From NCBI GenBank assembly GCA_000171835.1, contig ABHC01000001.1, positions 310,001-374,000 on the forward strand: a DNA stretch of 64,000 bases, read 5' to 3'. Each line of letters starts with the position of its first letter. The first letter of the stretch is position 1. This document shows positions 52,351 to 60,003 of this stretch, piece after piece. The translations under genes were made by a program, and so were the position numbers. The notes under the pieces were generated by a model. That model did not search any database. It saw only the letters and a list, made by a program, of their open reading frames with translations, and was not told the origin of the DNA. This stretch comes from an alpha proteobacterium BAL199 (GTDB lineage: Bacteria; Pseudomonadota; Alphaproteobacteria; Thalassobaculales; Thalassobaculaceae).

Positions 52351-52707
52351 ATGGGGCGAACTGTATCCGCTCCGGCCGACCTGCATCGGACCATCGCAGA
52401 CGCTCTTACGGGTGGCTCTGCTGGCCTTCAGCGTATGTGCGAGCGACGTCAAACGAGGATGCATCGCCAGGAATGTAGGCTGCAGCTGAAAGTCGGCGCC
52501 GACCGTGTGGTCGTTAGTGGTCGGACGTCCAGGCAAGGAGGAGCGGCCGGGGCAATGGCAATCGCGGATCGTGTGGCGATCCTGCTCAGAGATCGCGTTG
52601 CCGGCCAGGTTCGTCTTGACGCCCCGTCCATCGATGTCGATGGGCGAGACCCAAATTACTTTCGGATCGCCGTCACCGTGCTGTTCCGGATCGACGTCCC
52701 GCGTTGA
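52351..52707 (+). CDS. Second tail terminator-like protein
   Basis: 118 residues. The ATG at 52351 follows GGGGAGG at six bases. The C-terminal half (AMAIADRVAILLRDRVAGQVRLDAPSIDVDG, YFRIAVTVLFRIDVP) parallels the end of the protein at 49083-49481 (AVELADQAIDLF..., YRTTVAVPFRHDDL), so it may be a diverged tail-terminator paralogue. The N-terminal half is Arg-rich and not recognisable. It lies just before the portal gene. The homology is weak. Confidence 0.5.
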   Translation: MGRTVSAPADLHRTIADALTGGSAGLQRMCERRQTRMHRQECRLQLKVGADRVVVSGRTSRQGGAAGAMAIADRVAILLRDRVAGQVRLDAPSIDVDGRDPNYFRIAVTVLFRIDVPR

Positions 52708-52742
52708 TCGCGCTGTTGCTTTCGACCTCTTGGAGATGAGCT

Positions 52743-54068
52743 ATGCCCGATGCGTCGATCGCCGACGTCGCAACCCCGAACGCTGCCTGGTCGGCGCGCG
52801 CGCCGGACTGGGAACTGATCCACGATCTGCTGGGCGGCACCCGCGTCATGCGTGAAGCCGGCGAGCGCCGGTTACCGCGCGAGCCGGGTGAGAGCCTGGA
52901 GGCCTATCGGATCCGGCTGCACCGCACCGTGTTGTTCAACGGTTTAGCGCGCGCCGTGCAGACTCTGTCGGGCAAGCCGTTCGGCAAGCCGGCGACCCTG
53001 TCCGATGACTCCGACCCACGGCTGCGCAGCCTGACCCGCGATCTGGATCTGGGCGGGCGGGACCTGACCGGCTTCGCCCGGGATGTGCTGCGCGGCGCGC
53101 TGACCGACGGGCTGGTCCATATCCTGGTTGACTACCCGCCCGGCGGATCGACCGGCGAAACCTTGGCCGATGAGCGCGCGCGCGGTGCTCGGCCGTATCT
53201 GGTGCAGGTGCCGGCACCCGACTTGATCGGCTGGCGCATCGGCCCGGACGGCAGGCTCGACCGGGTGCGGATCCGCGAGACCGTGATCGAACGCGACGGG
53301 ACGTGGGGCGAGCGGGCCGTCGAACAGATCCGCGTACTGGAGCCGGGCCATTGGTCGGTGTGGCGGCGCTCGGAAGCGGTCAAGGACAGGCCGTGGCGCC
53401 GGTATGACGGCGGCGACACCAGCCTGGACGCGATCCCGCTGGTCACCGTTTATGCCGAGCGCACCGGTTTCCTGACCGCCCGCCCGCCGCTGCTGGACCT
53501 CGCCTGGCTGAACCTGGCGCACTGGCAGTCGTCGTCTGATCAGCGCCACATCCTGCATGTGGCGCGCGTCCCGATCCTGTTCGGCCGGAACCTCAAGGTC
53601 GGCGAGGATGGCATCGAGATCGGTCCGAACCGGCTGATCCTGGGCGAGGGCGACGGCGCCGACTTGAAGTATGTCGAGCACGGCGGGGCAGCGATCGAGG
53701 CCGGCCGCCAGGATCTGTCGGACCTGGAGGACCGGATGGCGGTCATGGGGCTCGACCTGATGGTTCGCCGGCCCGGTGGTGTGACCGCCACCGAGCGCGC
53801 CATCGACTCCGCCCGCGCCGACTCTGCGCTGGCCGCTCTGGTGCGTGCCGTCGAGGAGGGACTGACCGCTGCGCTCGGCCTGTGCGCCCGCTGGCTGGAC
53901 CTGCCGGCCGATGCGGCGGGGCGGGTCACCATCGACCCCGATACCGGGCTCGATGCCCGCGAGGCCGAGGAGATCGACCTGCTGCTGAAGGCCCGGCTGG
54001 CCGGCGAGATCGACCGGCCGACCTTCCTGGCCGAGGTTCGCCGCCGCGGCGTGCTGGCCGCCGCCTAA
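52743..54068 (+). CDS. DUF4055-type phage portal protein
   Basis: 441 residues. It has the DUF4055 landmarks FNGLARAVQTLSGKPFGKPA, FARDVLRGALTDGLVHILVDYPP, LVTVYAERTGFLTARPPLLDLAWLNLAHWQS, ILHVARVPILF and PGGVTATERAIDSARADSALAALV. The portal forms the ring at the capsid vertex through which DNA enters. Scaffold and coat genes follow, the standard order. Confidence 0.9.
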   Translation: MPDASIADVATPNAAWSARAPDWELIHDLLGGTRVMREAGERRLPREPGESLEAYRIRLHRTVLFNGLARAVQTLSGKPFGKPATLSDDSDPRLRSLTRDLDLGGRDLTGFARDVLRGALTDGLVHILVDYPPGGSTGETLADERARGARPYLVQVPAPDLIGWRIGPDGRLDRVRIRETVIERDGTWGERAVEQIRVLEPGHWSVWRRSEAVKDRPWRRYDGGDTSLDAIPLVTVYAERTGFLTARPPLLDLAWLNLAHWQSSSDQRHILHVARVPILFGRNLKVGEDGIEIGPNRLILGEGDGADLKYVEHGGAAIEAGRQDLSDLEDRMAVMGLDLMVRRPGGVTATERAIDSARADSALAALVRAVEEGLTAALGLCARWLDLPADAAGRVTIDPDTGLDAREAEEIDLLLKARLAGEIDRPTFLAEVRRRGVLAAA

Positions 54069-54095
54069 CCTGCCCGATCCAACTGGAGCCCTGCC

Positions 54096-54791
54096 ATGAC
54101 CCTGCCCGCCACCACCGAGCGCCTCGAGGATTTGCCCGAGGCCGTCCGCCCGCACTATGTCGCGACCGAAGGCGGTCGCTGGCGCCTCGACGCCGACGGC
54201 GTCGAGGACGTGGCCGGCCTGAAGTCGGCGCTGGAGAAGGAACGCGCCGCCCGCAAGGCGCTGAAGGCGGAACTGGCGGCTCGGGATGGCGCGACGTCGA
54301 CGGATGCTGACGCTGATGCGGACAGCGTTGCGTCGGTTGAGGAGACGGAAGCTGTGACCGGGGCATCGGTCGACCCCGACCCCAGATTGGCTGCCGTCGA
54401 AGCCCGCCTGATCGAAGCCGAGGCGCGCAGCGCGCTGCAGGCGTCGCGCGGCGTGCCGGAACTTTTGCTGCCGATCCTGCGCGAGCGTCTGGCAGTGGTC
54501 GACGACGGCGCCGGGCACCCGGTGGTCCGGGTGCTTGACGAAGCGGGCGAACCGCAGCGTCTTGAGGGCGCCGACGGAGACGTCGACTACCTGACGGTCG
54601 CCGATCTGGTCGAGGCCCTGCGCGCCGACTCGGTCTACGGTCGCGCGTTCGATGGTTCCGGCAAAGGCGGCAGCGGCGCTCCGGCCACCGGCCGCGGCGC
54701 GGCCGGGCCGTTCACCGTCTCCGCCGAAGACCCGCGCGCCATCGCCCGCCACATCGCCGACATCGCGGCTGGACGGGTGCGGGTGGCATGA
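54096..54791 (+). CDS. Phage scaffolding-like protein
   Basis: 231 residues, acidic and helical. A charged coiled coil at about 35-70 (LKSALEKERAARKALKAELAARDG) is followed by an Asp-rich linker, then RLAAVEARLIEAEARSALQASRGVPELLLPILRERL, a pattern seen in scaffold proteins of P22-coat phages. The position between portal and coat supports an assembly scaffold. Confidence 0.8.
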   Translation: MTLPATTERLEDLPEAVRPHYVATEGGRWRLDADGVEDVAGLKSALEKERAARKALKAELAARDGATSTDADADADSVASVEETEAVTGASVDPDPRLAAVEARLIEAEARSALQASRGVPELLLPILRERLAVVDDGAGHPVVRVLDEAGEPQRLEGADGDVDYLTVADLVEALRADSVYGRAFDGSGKGGSGAPATGRGAAGPFTVSAEDPRAIARHIADIAAGRVRVA

Positions 54792-54868
54792 CCGACGGGC
54801 ACCGCGATCGTCGTCGCCGTGAAATCGCCTCACCTTCATCCATACTGTGAATGACAGGGAGATGATCC

Positions 54869-55243
54869 ATGCGGCGACGTGCATTCCTGGTTGGTCTTGC
54901 AATCGTTGGTCTCGGCATTGTCGGCGGCTCAGCCCTGGCCGACGACTTCGTGGCGCTGGCCACCCGGCCCTTGCGCGGCGACGCGGCCAGGCTCGGCTGG
55001 TCCAACCTGCGTGTCGGCCTTCGCGTGCAGTTCCCGGCAGCGGTTTCCGGTCGGACGTTCCTGAGCCGGAAGTACGATGTCCTTGACGCCCTTGAGCGCG
55101 TGCTGGAACGGACCCGCTATGATCCGAACGGCGGCGCGCAGGAGCGCGAACGCCTGGGACGACTGGTCGCCGAGACCGTCCGCCACGCTGCGCCGGCTGG
55201 CACGGTGAGCCGGGTCACCGATATCTGGATCGAAGCTCGATAG
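54869..55243 (+). CDS. Exported protein of unknown function inside the head gene cluster
   Basis: 124 residues with an Arg-rich N-terminus and a hydrophobic stretch (FLVGLAIVGLGIVGGSALA) that looks like a signal peptide cleaved at about residue 24. The mature domain (WSNLRVGLRVQFPAAVSGRTF, DVLDALERVLERTRYD, RLGRLVAETVRHAAP) is small and mixed alpha/beta. It resembles no head protein. It is followed by a palindromic repeat also found outside the phage, so it may be a later insertion. Confidence 0.6.
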   Translation: MRRRAFLVGLAIVGLGIVGGSALADDFVALATRPLRGDAARLGWSNLRVGLRVQFPAAVSGRTFLSRKYDVLDALERVLERTRYDPNGGAQERERLGRLVAETVRHAAPAGTVSRVTDIWIEAR

Positions 55244-55248
55244 TTCTA

Positions 55249-55288
55249 TCGCCCTGACGTGCCGCGCAGCGCGCGGCCTCGAAGGGCC
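55249..55288. repeat. Palindromic repeat, second copy of the family at 25521-25560
   Basis: TCGCCCTGA (55249-55257) and CGAAGGGCC (55280-55288) are 31 bases apart, the same as in the element ending at 25560. Between them lies a hairpin GCCGCGC-AGC-GCGCGGC (55261-55277). It lies just after the stop of the exported-protein gene inside the phage cluster. Confidence 0.7.
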
Positions 55289-55379
55289 CGGCGCGGCGAG
55301 ATGCCGGCCAAACCGTGCGTCGGGGCGGGATGCCGCGCGCCTTTGTCCCTCCCCACTTCAATCCTGAAAGGAGTTCGCC

Positions 55380-56534
55380 ATGGCGAACAGCCTCTCGGCG
55401 GTGATGCCGAAAATCCTGGCGCGCGGCCTACTGGCCCTGCGCGAGCAGGCGGTGATGCCGCGGCTTGTGAATGCCGACTATTCCAACGACGCGGCCCGCA
55501 AGGGCGACACCATCGACGTGCCGCTGCCAAGTGCAGTGGCGGCGAGCGATGTGGCCCCGTCGAACACCGCGCCGGCCCCGGTCGACACCGCGCCGACGGT
55601 CGTGCAGATCCCGCTGAACCACTGGAAGAAGGCGGGCTTTCACCTGACCGACCGCGAGGTGCTGGAGATTGACGCGGCCGAAAGCTTCGTGCCGATGCAG
55701 ATGTCGGAGGCGGTGCGGGCCCTGGCCAACGCCGTCAACGCCTCGGTACACGCCGAGTATGCCGGGATCTACGGTTTCGTCGGTACCGCGGGCAGCACGC
55801 CATTCGGCGCGGATGTCTCCAATGCCACCGCCGCCCGCAAGTTGCTGAACAAGCAGTTGGCACCGCGCTGCGACCGGCGCGGGGTGCTGGACTTCGACGC
55901 CGAGGCTAACGCGCTGGCTTTGCCGCAGTTCTCCGACGCCGAGAAGATCGGCTCGGCCGGCGTGAAGATCGAAGGCGAGATCGGCCGCAAGTTCGGCATC
56001 GACTGGGTCGCCGACGACGGCGTTCCGAACCATGTTGCCGGCACCGCATCGGATACCGGCAGCTACACCATCACAGCGGCGGCAAGCGCATCGGCCGGGG
56101 CATCCACGGTCTCGATCAAGTCTGATACCGGTACCCCGACCCTGGTTGCCGGCGATGTGCTCTCGTTTGCCGGGCACGAGCAGACCTATGTGGTGACCGC
56201 GGGGACCGCGCTGTCGACCGGCGGCGTGGCGGTGGCAATCGCGCCGGCGTTGCGGGCTGCAGTGGCGAACGCCGCGGCGGTGTCCGTACGGGCGAGCCAT
56301 GTCGTGAACATGGCGTTCCATCGCGACGCCTTCGCGCTGGCTATGCGCCCGCTGTCGGCCGGGATGGCCGACCTGGCGCTTGGCAACCGTATCCTGGCGA
56401 TGACCGACGCCCAGACCGGGCTGTCGCTGCGGCTGGAGGTCAGCCGCCAGTACAAGCAGACGGTCTGGGAGTTCGACGTCCTGTGGGGCGTCAAGCTGGT
56501 GCGGCCGGAACTGGCGGTGCGCATCGCCGGCTGA
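55380..56534 (+). CDS. Major capsid protein, P22 coat-like
   Basis: 384 residues. The opening ANSLSAVMPKILARGLLALREQAVMPRLVN and the KGDTIDVPLPSAV segment are typical of the P22 gp5-type coat family (HK97 fold). NHWKKAGFHLTDREVLEID, an Ig-like inserted region rich in Thr/Ala (TASDTGSYTITAAASA), and FHRDAFALAMRPL and YKQTVWEFDVLWGVKLVRPELAVRI at the end follow. It builds the capsid shell. The ATG is preceded by GAAAGGAG. Confidence 0.9.
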   Translation: MANSLSAVMPKILARGLLALREQAVMPRLVNADYSNDAARKGDTIDVPLPSAVAASDVAPSNTAPAPVDTAPTVVQIPLNHWKKAGFHLTDREVLEIDAAESFVPMQMSEAVRALANAVNASVHAEYAGIYGFVGTAGSTPFGADVSNATAARKLLNKQLAPRCDRRGVLDFDAEANALALPQFSDAEKIGSAGVKIEGEIGRKFGIDWVADDGVPNHVAGTASDTGSYTITAAASASAGASTVSIKSDTGTPTLVAGDVLSFAGHEQTYVVTAGTALSTGGVAVAIAPALRAAVANAAAVSVRASHVVNMAFHRDAFALAMRPLSAGMADLALGNRILAMTDAQTGLSLRLEVSRQYKQTVWEFDVLWGVKLVRPELAVRIAG

Positions 56535-56637
56535 CCGCCAGTACCTCCTCCCTGCCGCCGGGCACCTCGAGGCCGGTCGCGTACGCCGCGACCGGCCTTC
56601 TCTTTGACTGGTGGGGTCTATCACTTCAGGAGCCGCC

Positions 56638-56964
56638 ATGCCGGACGACCCGACACACGCCCCGGTTCGAGCTCGACGGGTCGAGACCTTGCCGACCGTC
56701 GTGCTGGAACACGCCCGAACCGGCCAGCCAATCGTTGTCGACCTGCGTGATTACCTGGCCGGCAAGGACGGGCGTTACGCCGACTGGCGGCTGTTCGGAC
56801 AGGGCCGCTTCATCGACCCGCCACCGCTCAAGAGCGAGGGTGGACCGCCGGATCCGGAGCCGTCCGGGAACGATAACATCGAACCGACAACGGATGTCCT
56901 CGACGCCGAGCTGCCCGCAACCCGCCGCCGTCGCCGTCGCAAGCACCGCAGGAGCCCGCCATGA
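56638..56964 (+). CDS. Small phage protein, unrecognised
   Basis: 108 residues. TLPTVVLEHARTGQPIVVDLRDYLAGKDGRYADWRLF forms a compact N-terminal part, then a Pro/acidic linker and a very basic C-terminus (RRRRRRKHRR). The start follows AGGAGCC. Its stop overlaps the next start (ATGA). From its position after the coat gene it may be a head decoration or completion protein; this is a guess. Confidence 0.65.
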   Translation: MPDDPTHAPVRARRVETLPTVVLEHARTGQPIVVDLRDYLAGKDGRYADWRLFGQGRFIDPPPLKSEGGPPDPEPSGNDNIEPTTDVLDAELPATRRRRRRKHRRSPP

Positions 56965-57434
56965 CCGTTGTCGCCGGGGTCGATGCCTATGCCGACCGGA
57001 CTGAGGCCGATGCCTATTTCGCCGTCCGGGTCGTAACGGCGTGGAGCGACTCGACCGAAGCAGCGCGCGATGCAGCACTGATCCGCGCCACCGCCTGGCT
57101 GGAAGGCCGCTGTCGTTGGGTCGGTCGGCTGGTCGATCCGGTCCAACCGCTGGCCTGGCCGCGCGCCGGAGTCCGTGACGCCGAGGACCGGGTGATCGAC
57201 GGAATCCCCGACCGGGTCAAAGCGGCGTGCGCCGAACTGGCGCTGATTGCCTTGTCCGAGGAGTTGGCTCCGCCGGTCGAGCGGGGCGGGCGGGTGCTGT
57301 CCGAGCGGGTCGGGTCGGTCGAGGTCAGCTACGCCGCCGATGCGCCGGCAGGCCGGGCGTTCCCCGCCGTGGACGCCCTGTTGCGCGGGTTGGTCCGATC
57401 GGATGGCCCCAGCGTGCCGGTGAGGCGGGCATGA
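56961..57434 (+). CDS. Head-tail adaptor (DnaT-like phage family)
   Basis: 157 residues. AYADRTEADAYFAVRV, RDAALIRATAWLEGRCRWVGR, LAWPRAGVRDAEDRVIDGIPDRVKAACAELALIAL and SYAADAPAGRAFPAVDALLRGLV match the family annotated as DnaT-like ssDNA-binding protein in many phages. Its place between coat and tail genes indicates a head-tail connector and not a replication role. Four-base overlaps with both neighbours show coupling. Confidence 0.8.
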   Translation: MTVVAGVDAYADRTEADAYFAVRVVTAWSDSTEAARDAALIRATAWLEGRCRWVGRLVDPVQPLAWPRAGVRDAEDRVIDGIPDRVKAACAELALIALSEELAPPVERGGRVLSERVGSVEVSYAADAPAGRAFPAVDALLRGLVRSDGPSVPVRRA

Positions 57435-57790
57435 GCCGGCTCGACGAGACATTCCGCCCGCTCGCCACCCGGCTGGTGGCGCGCGCCGGCACCGCGTTGA
57501 CGCTGCGCCGTATTGGAACGCCGACCTACGATCCGTCGACCGGAAGTGTGTCCGGAGCCACCGTCGACCATCCGGTCACCGGCGTGATTGAGGATGTCGA
57601 GACCGCACACCCCGACGGCCTGGTACGCCGCGGTGACCGGATGATCACCCTGGCCGCCGAGCCGTTGTCGGCCGAGCCGGTGCCTGGCGATGCGGTGCTG
57701 ATCGGCGACGCGGTGCACCGGGTGCTGTCGGTCTCCACGACCTGGGCAGGCGACCGGCCGGCGCTGTTCCGCCTGCATGTGAGGCGCTGA
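57431..57790 (+). CDS. Phage neck/minor head protein
   Basis: 119 residues. RLVARAGTALTLRRIGTPTYDPSTG, VIEDVETAHPDGLVRRGDRMITLAA and GDAVHRVLSVSTTWAGDRPALFRLHVRR resemble short beta-rich neck (head-closure) proteins that close the head before tail joining. It overlaps the adaptor gene by ATGA. A tail terminator would be expected next but is absent here. Confidence 0.7.
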   Translation: MSRLDETFRPLATRLVARAGTALTLRRIGTPTYDPSTGSVSGATVDHPVTGVIEDVETAHPDGLVRRGDRMITLAAEPLSAEPVPGDAVLIGDAVHRVLSVSTTWAGDRPALFRLHVRR

Positions 57791-57922
57791 GCCTGCCAGC
57801 TTGGCGGCGCGCTCGATCCAACCGTCTCCAGGGGCGCCGCGTGCGGTGATCCCGGGGGCTGGCCGTCGCTCTGTGCTTCCCGAACCAATTGCTTCCGATT
57901 CACCCGCAAGGAGTAACCCACG

Positions 57923-59092
57923 ATGGCCGACGCCAGCCGCGCGCAGCTGTACTACCTCGCCGAATCCAGCTGGGGGGTGACCCCGGCGGCGGCGCTGAAC
58001 CAGATGCGGTTCACCAGTGAAAGCCTGGGCTTTCAGATCCAGAACACCACGAGCCGGGAAGTCCGGGCCGACCGGCAGATCGCCGATCTGATCCAGACCG
58101 GCGCCGAGGCGTCGGGCAGCGTTGAGCTGGAGTTGAGCTATGGCGCCCATGACGCGCTGGTGGCCGCCGCGCTGTTCTCGGCGTGGGGTGCACCGGTATC
58201 GGTCTCGGTTGCCGACGACATCGCGGCTTCGAATTCGGGCGGATCGCTGACCAGCACCACGACCGATTTTACCGCATCCGGGATCGTCGTCGGCCAGTGG
58301 TTGCGGGTCGGTGGGTTCGCGGCGTCCGGTGGCACCAACAACGGCTACTACCGAGTGACATCGGTGGCGGCCAACGCGCTCGGCGTGTCACCGGTACCAA
58401 ACGCCGATGAGTCGGCAACCGGCCTGACCGTCGAGATTGCCGGCAGCCTGCTGCGCAACGGCGTGACCGAGACCTCGTTCACCATGGAGAAGCAGTTCGA
58501 CGATGTCGGTCAGATGGTGGCGTTCACCGGCATGGTGCCTGGCTCGTTCTCGCTCGACATTCGCACCGGTGCTGTGTTGACCGGATCGATCGGCTTCTCC
58601 GGCAAGTCAGCGGTCATCGGCGCCAGCTCGGTCGGTACCGGTACCCCGTCGGATGCGCCCACGAACCCGGTGATGAACGCCGTCGGCAATGTCGGCGATG
58701 TCCGGGAGAACGGCGTGAAGCTTTCCGAAGCGGCCCTGCGATCGCTGTCTGTGCGGCTCGACAATGGCCTGCGTGGCATCCAGGCGGTCGGTTCGCTCGG
58801 CAACGTGGATATCGGGACCGGGCGCTGCGCCGTCACCGGCCGGGTCTCAGTCTATTTCACCGACGGCGCGCTGTACGCCAAGTACCTGGCCGGAACGCCG
58901 ACCAGCCTGTCGTTCCGGGTGAACGACAGTGCCGGCAACGGCTACGTCGTCACCCTGCCGCACGTGAAGCTGACCCGCGGCACCATCGTTGCCGGCGGCA
59001 ACGACCAGGACGTGCTCGCCGAGTTCGACGTCCAGGCGCTGCGCGACCCGGCGACCGACTGCACCCTGCAGATCGACCGCTTCGTCGCCTAA
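57923..59092 (+). CDS. Major tail tube protein
   Basis: 389 residues. It opens ADASRAQLYYLAESSWGVTPAAALNQMRFTSESL and continues with TSREVRADRQIADLIQTGAEASGSVELELSYG, the pattern of siphovirus tail tube proteins of this group. Long Ser/Thr/Gly-rich beta regions and a final PATDCTLQIDRFVA follow. It polymerises into the tail tube. The start has CAAGGAG. A 132-base gap precedes it. Confidence 0.85.
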   Translation: MADASRAQLYYLAESSWGVTPAAALNQMRFTSESLGFQIQNTTSREVRADRQIADLIQTGAEASGSVELELSYGAHDALVAAALFSAWGAPVSVSVADDIAASNSGGSLTSTTTDFTASGIVVGQWLRVGGFAASGGTNNGYYRVTSVAANALGVSPVPNADESATGLTVEIAGSLLRNGVTETSFTMEKQFDDVGQMVAFTGMVPGSFSLDIRTGAVLTGSIGFSGKSAVIGASSVGTGTPSDAPTNPVMNAVGNVGDVRENGVKLSEAALRSLSVRLDNGLRGIQAVGSLGNVDIGTGRCAVTGRVSVYFTDGALYAKYLAGTPTSLSFRVNDSAGNGYVVTLPHVKLTRGTIVAGGNDQDVLAEFDVQALRDPATDCTLQIDRFVA

Positions 59093-59123
59093 TCCGATCC
59101 GCTTCGCAACCCGGAGAGCTTTC

Positions 59124-59579
59124 ATGGACCTGAACCGTTTCAAGGCCGATACCGCGCTCGAGGATGAAGGCGTGTGGTCCACGGTCGATGCTGCCTCGGG
59201 CTGCCGGCTGCGGATCGCGCGCATCGGCAACCGTCGGTACCGCGAGACCATGGCCCGCCGCCTCAAGCCGTACCGAAGGGCCCTGCGCGCCGGCACCCTT
59301 GACGATCAGGTGACCGAGCGGATCACCGCCGAAGTCCTGGCCGAGACCGTGCTGCTCGACTGGGAACGCCTGGAACGCGACGGCGTGGCCGTCGCCTACA
59401 GTCGGGAGGCGGCGGCCGCGATCCTGGCCGACCCCGCCTACAAGGATTTCCGCGACCTCGTCGTCGAGTTGGCGAGCGACCAGGAATCTTACCGGGAGCG
59501 CGACCTTGAGGATGCGGAAAAAAACTCCGTGACGTCGTCCGCTGGCAACTCGACTGGGGCGGGCGCGTCGACTTCCTGA
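59124..59579 (+). CDS. Tail assembly chaperone, short form
   Basis: 151 residues in frame. MDLNRFKADTALEDEGVW, CRLRIARIGNRRYRETMARRLKPYRR and AYKDFRDLVVELASDQESYRER are typical of the phage tail assembly chaperone N-terminal product (lambda gpG-like). The last 17 residues after the slippery site are Ser/Thr/Gly-rich filler, as expected for the unshifted product. The start follows CGGAGAG. Confidence 0.8.
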   Translation: MDLNRFKADTALEDEGVWSTVDAASGCRLRIARIGNRRYRETMARRLKPYRRALRAGTLDDQVTERITAEVLAETVLLDWERLERDGVAVAYSREAAAAILADPAYKDFRDLVVELASDQESYRERDLEDAEKNSVTSSAGNSTGAGASTS

Positions 59580-59878
59580 CCACGCTGGCCGAGACCACTG
59601 GCAGGGTTCCGGCGGCCCTGCGCGACCGGCCGGAACCGTTCGAGGACCTCCAGGAAACACTGGGCGCGTTCGCGGTGCTGTCGGCCGTCCGGCCGGTCTC
59701 CTTCGGTCCTGCCGGAGCTATGGTGGTGGCGATCCCATTGGCTGAGATCCGGGCGTATTGCGGGCTGTTCGACGTCGCCGACGTTGAGGAGTTCGTGCGC
59801 CTGATCCGCGCCATGGACGACGCCGTCCTGGCCCGCGTGGCCGAACGCCGCGGGGCCGAGGCGAATGAAGGTGGGTGA
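59124..59878 (+). CDS. Tail assembly chaperone, -1 frameshift product
   Basis: 251 residues (lambda gpGT-like). A -1 shift at AAAAAAC (59519-59525) moves reading to the frame that continues LRDVVRWQLDWGGRVDFLTTLAETT and runs through DRPEPFEDLQETLGAF and FGPAGAMVVAIPLAEIRAYCGLFDV to 59878. The second frame has no convincing start of its own before the conserved part, so frameshifting is the natural way to express it. This fits the conserved double-product design of siphovirus tail chaperones. Confidence 0.85.
59519..59525 (+). promoter_or_regulatory. Programmed -1 ribosomal frameshift site
   Basis: The heptamer A_AAA_AAC is in register: zero-frame codons are GAA-AAA-AAC (59517-59525), and a slip of one base gives AAA followed by CTC. 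It lies in a run of seven A after GCGG. A GC-rich downstream region could form the usual stimulatory stem; this was not folded. Confidence 0.85.
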
Positions 59879-59901
59879 TCTGATGATCCCGTCGAAGCGC
59901 A

Positions 59902-59972
59902 GTTCCCGGCTTTGGGGCCGGGATGACGACAGAAGGGCGCGCTCGTCTTTGCGTCATCCCGGATCCGGGAAC
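59902..59972. repeat. Nested palindromic repeat between tail genes
   Basis: Outer arms are GTTCCCGG (59902-59909) and CCGGGAAC (59965-59972); inner arms are CCGGGATGACG (59918-59928) and CGTCATCCCGG (59952-59962). The GTCATCCCGG motif is typical of dispersed bacterial intergenic repeats. It lies between the chaperone and tape-measure genes. Confidence 0.7.
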
Positions 59973-60003
59973 CATTCGTTGCTCCGAACGTGAAGGACAG
60001 GAC

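Noticed and set aside
52944-54902. A 652-codon minus-strand open frame opposite the portal and scaffold genes
   Set aside because: Shadow frame; the plus-strand DUF4055 portal is clearly real.
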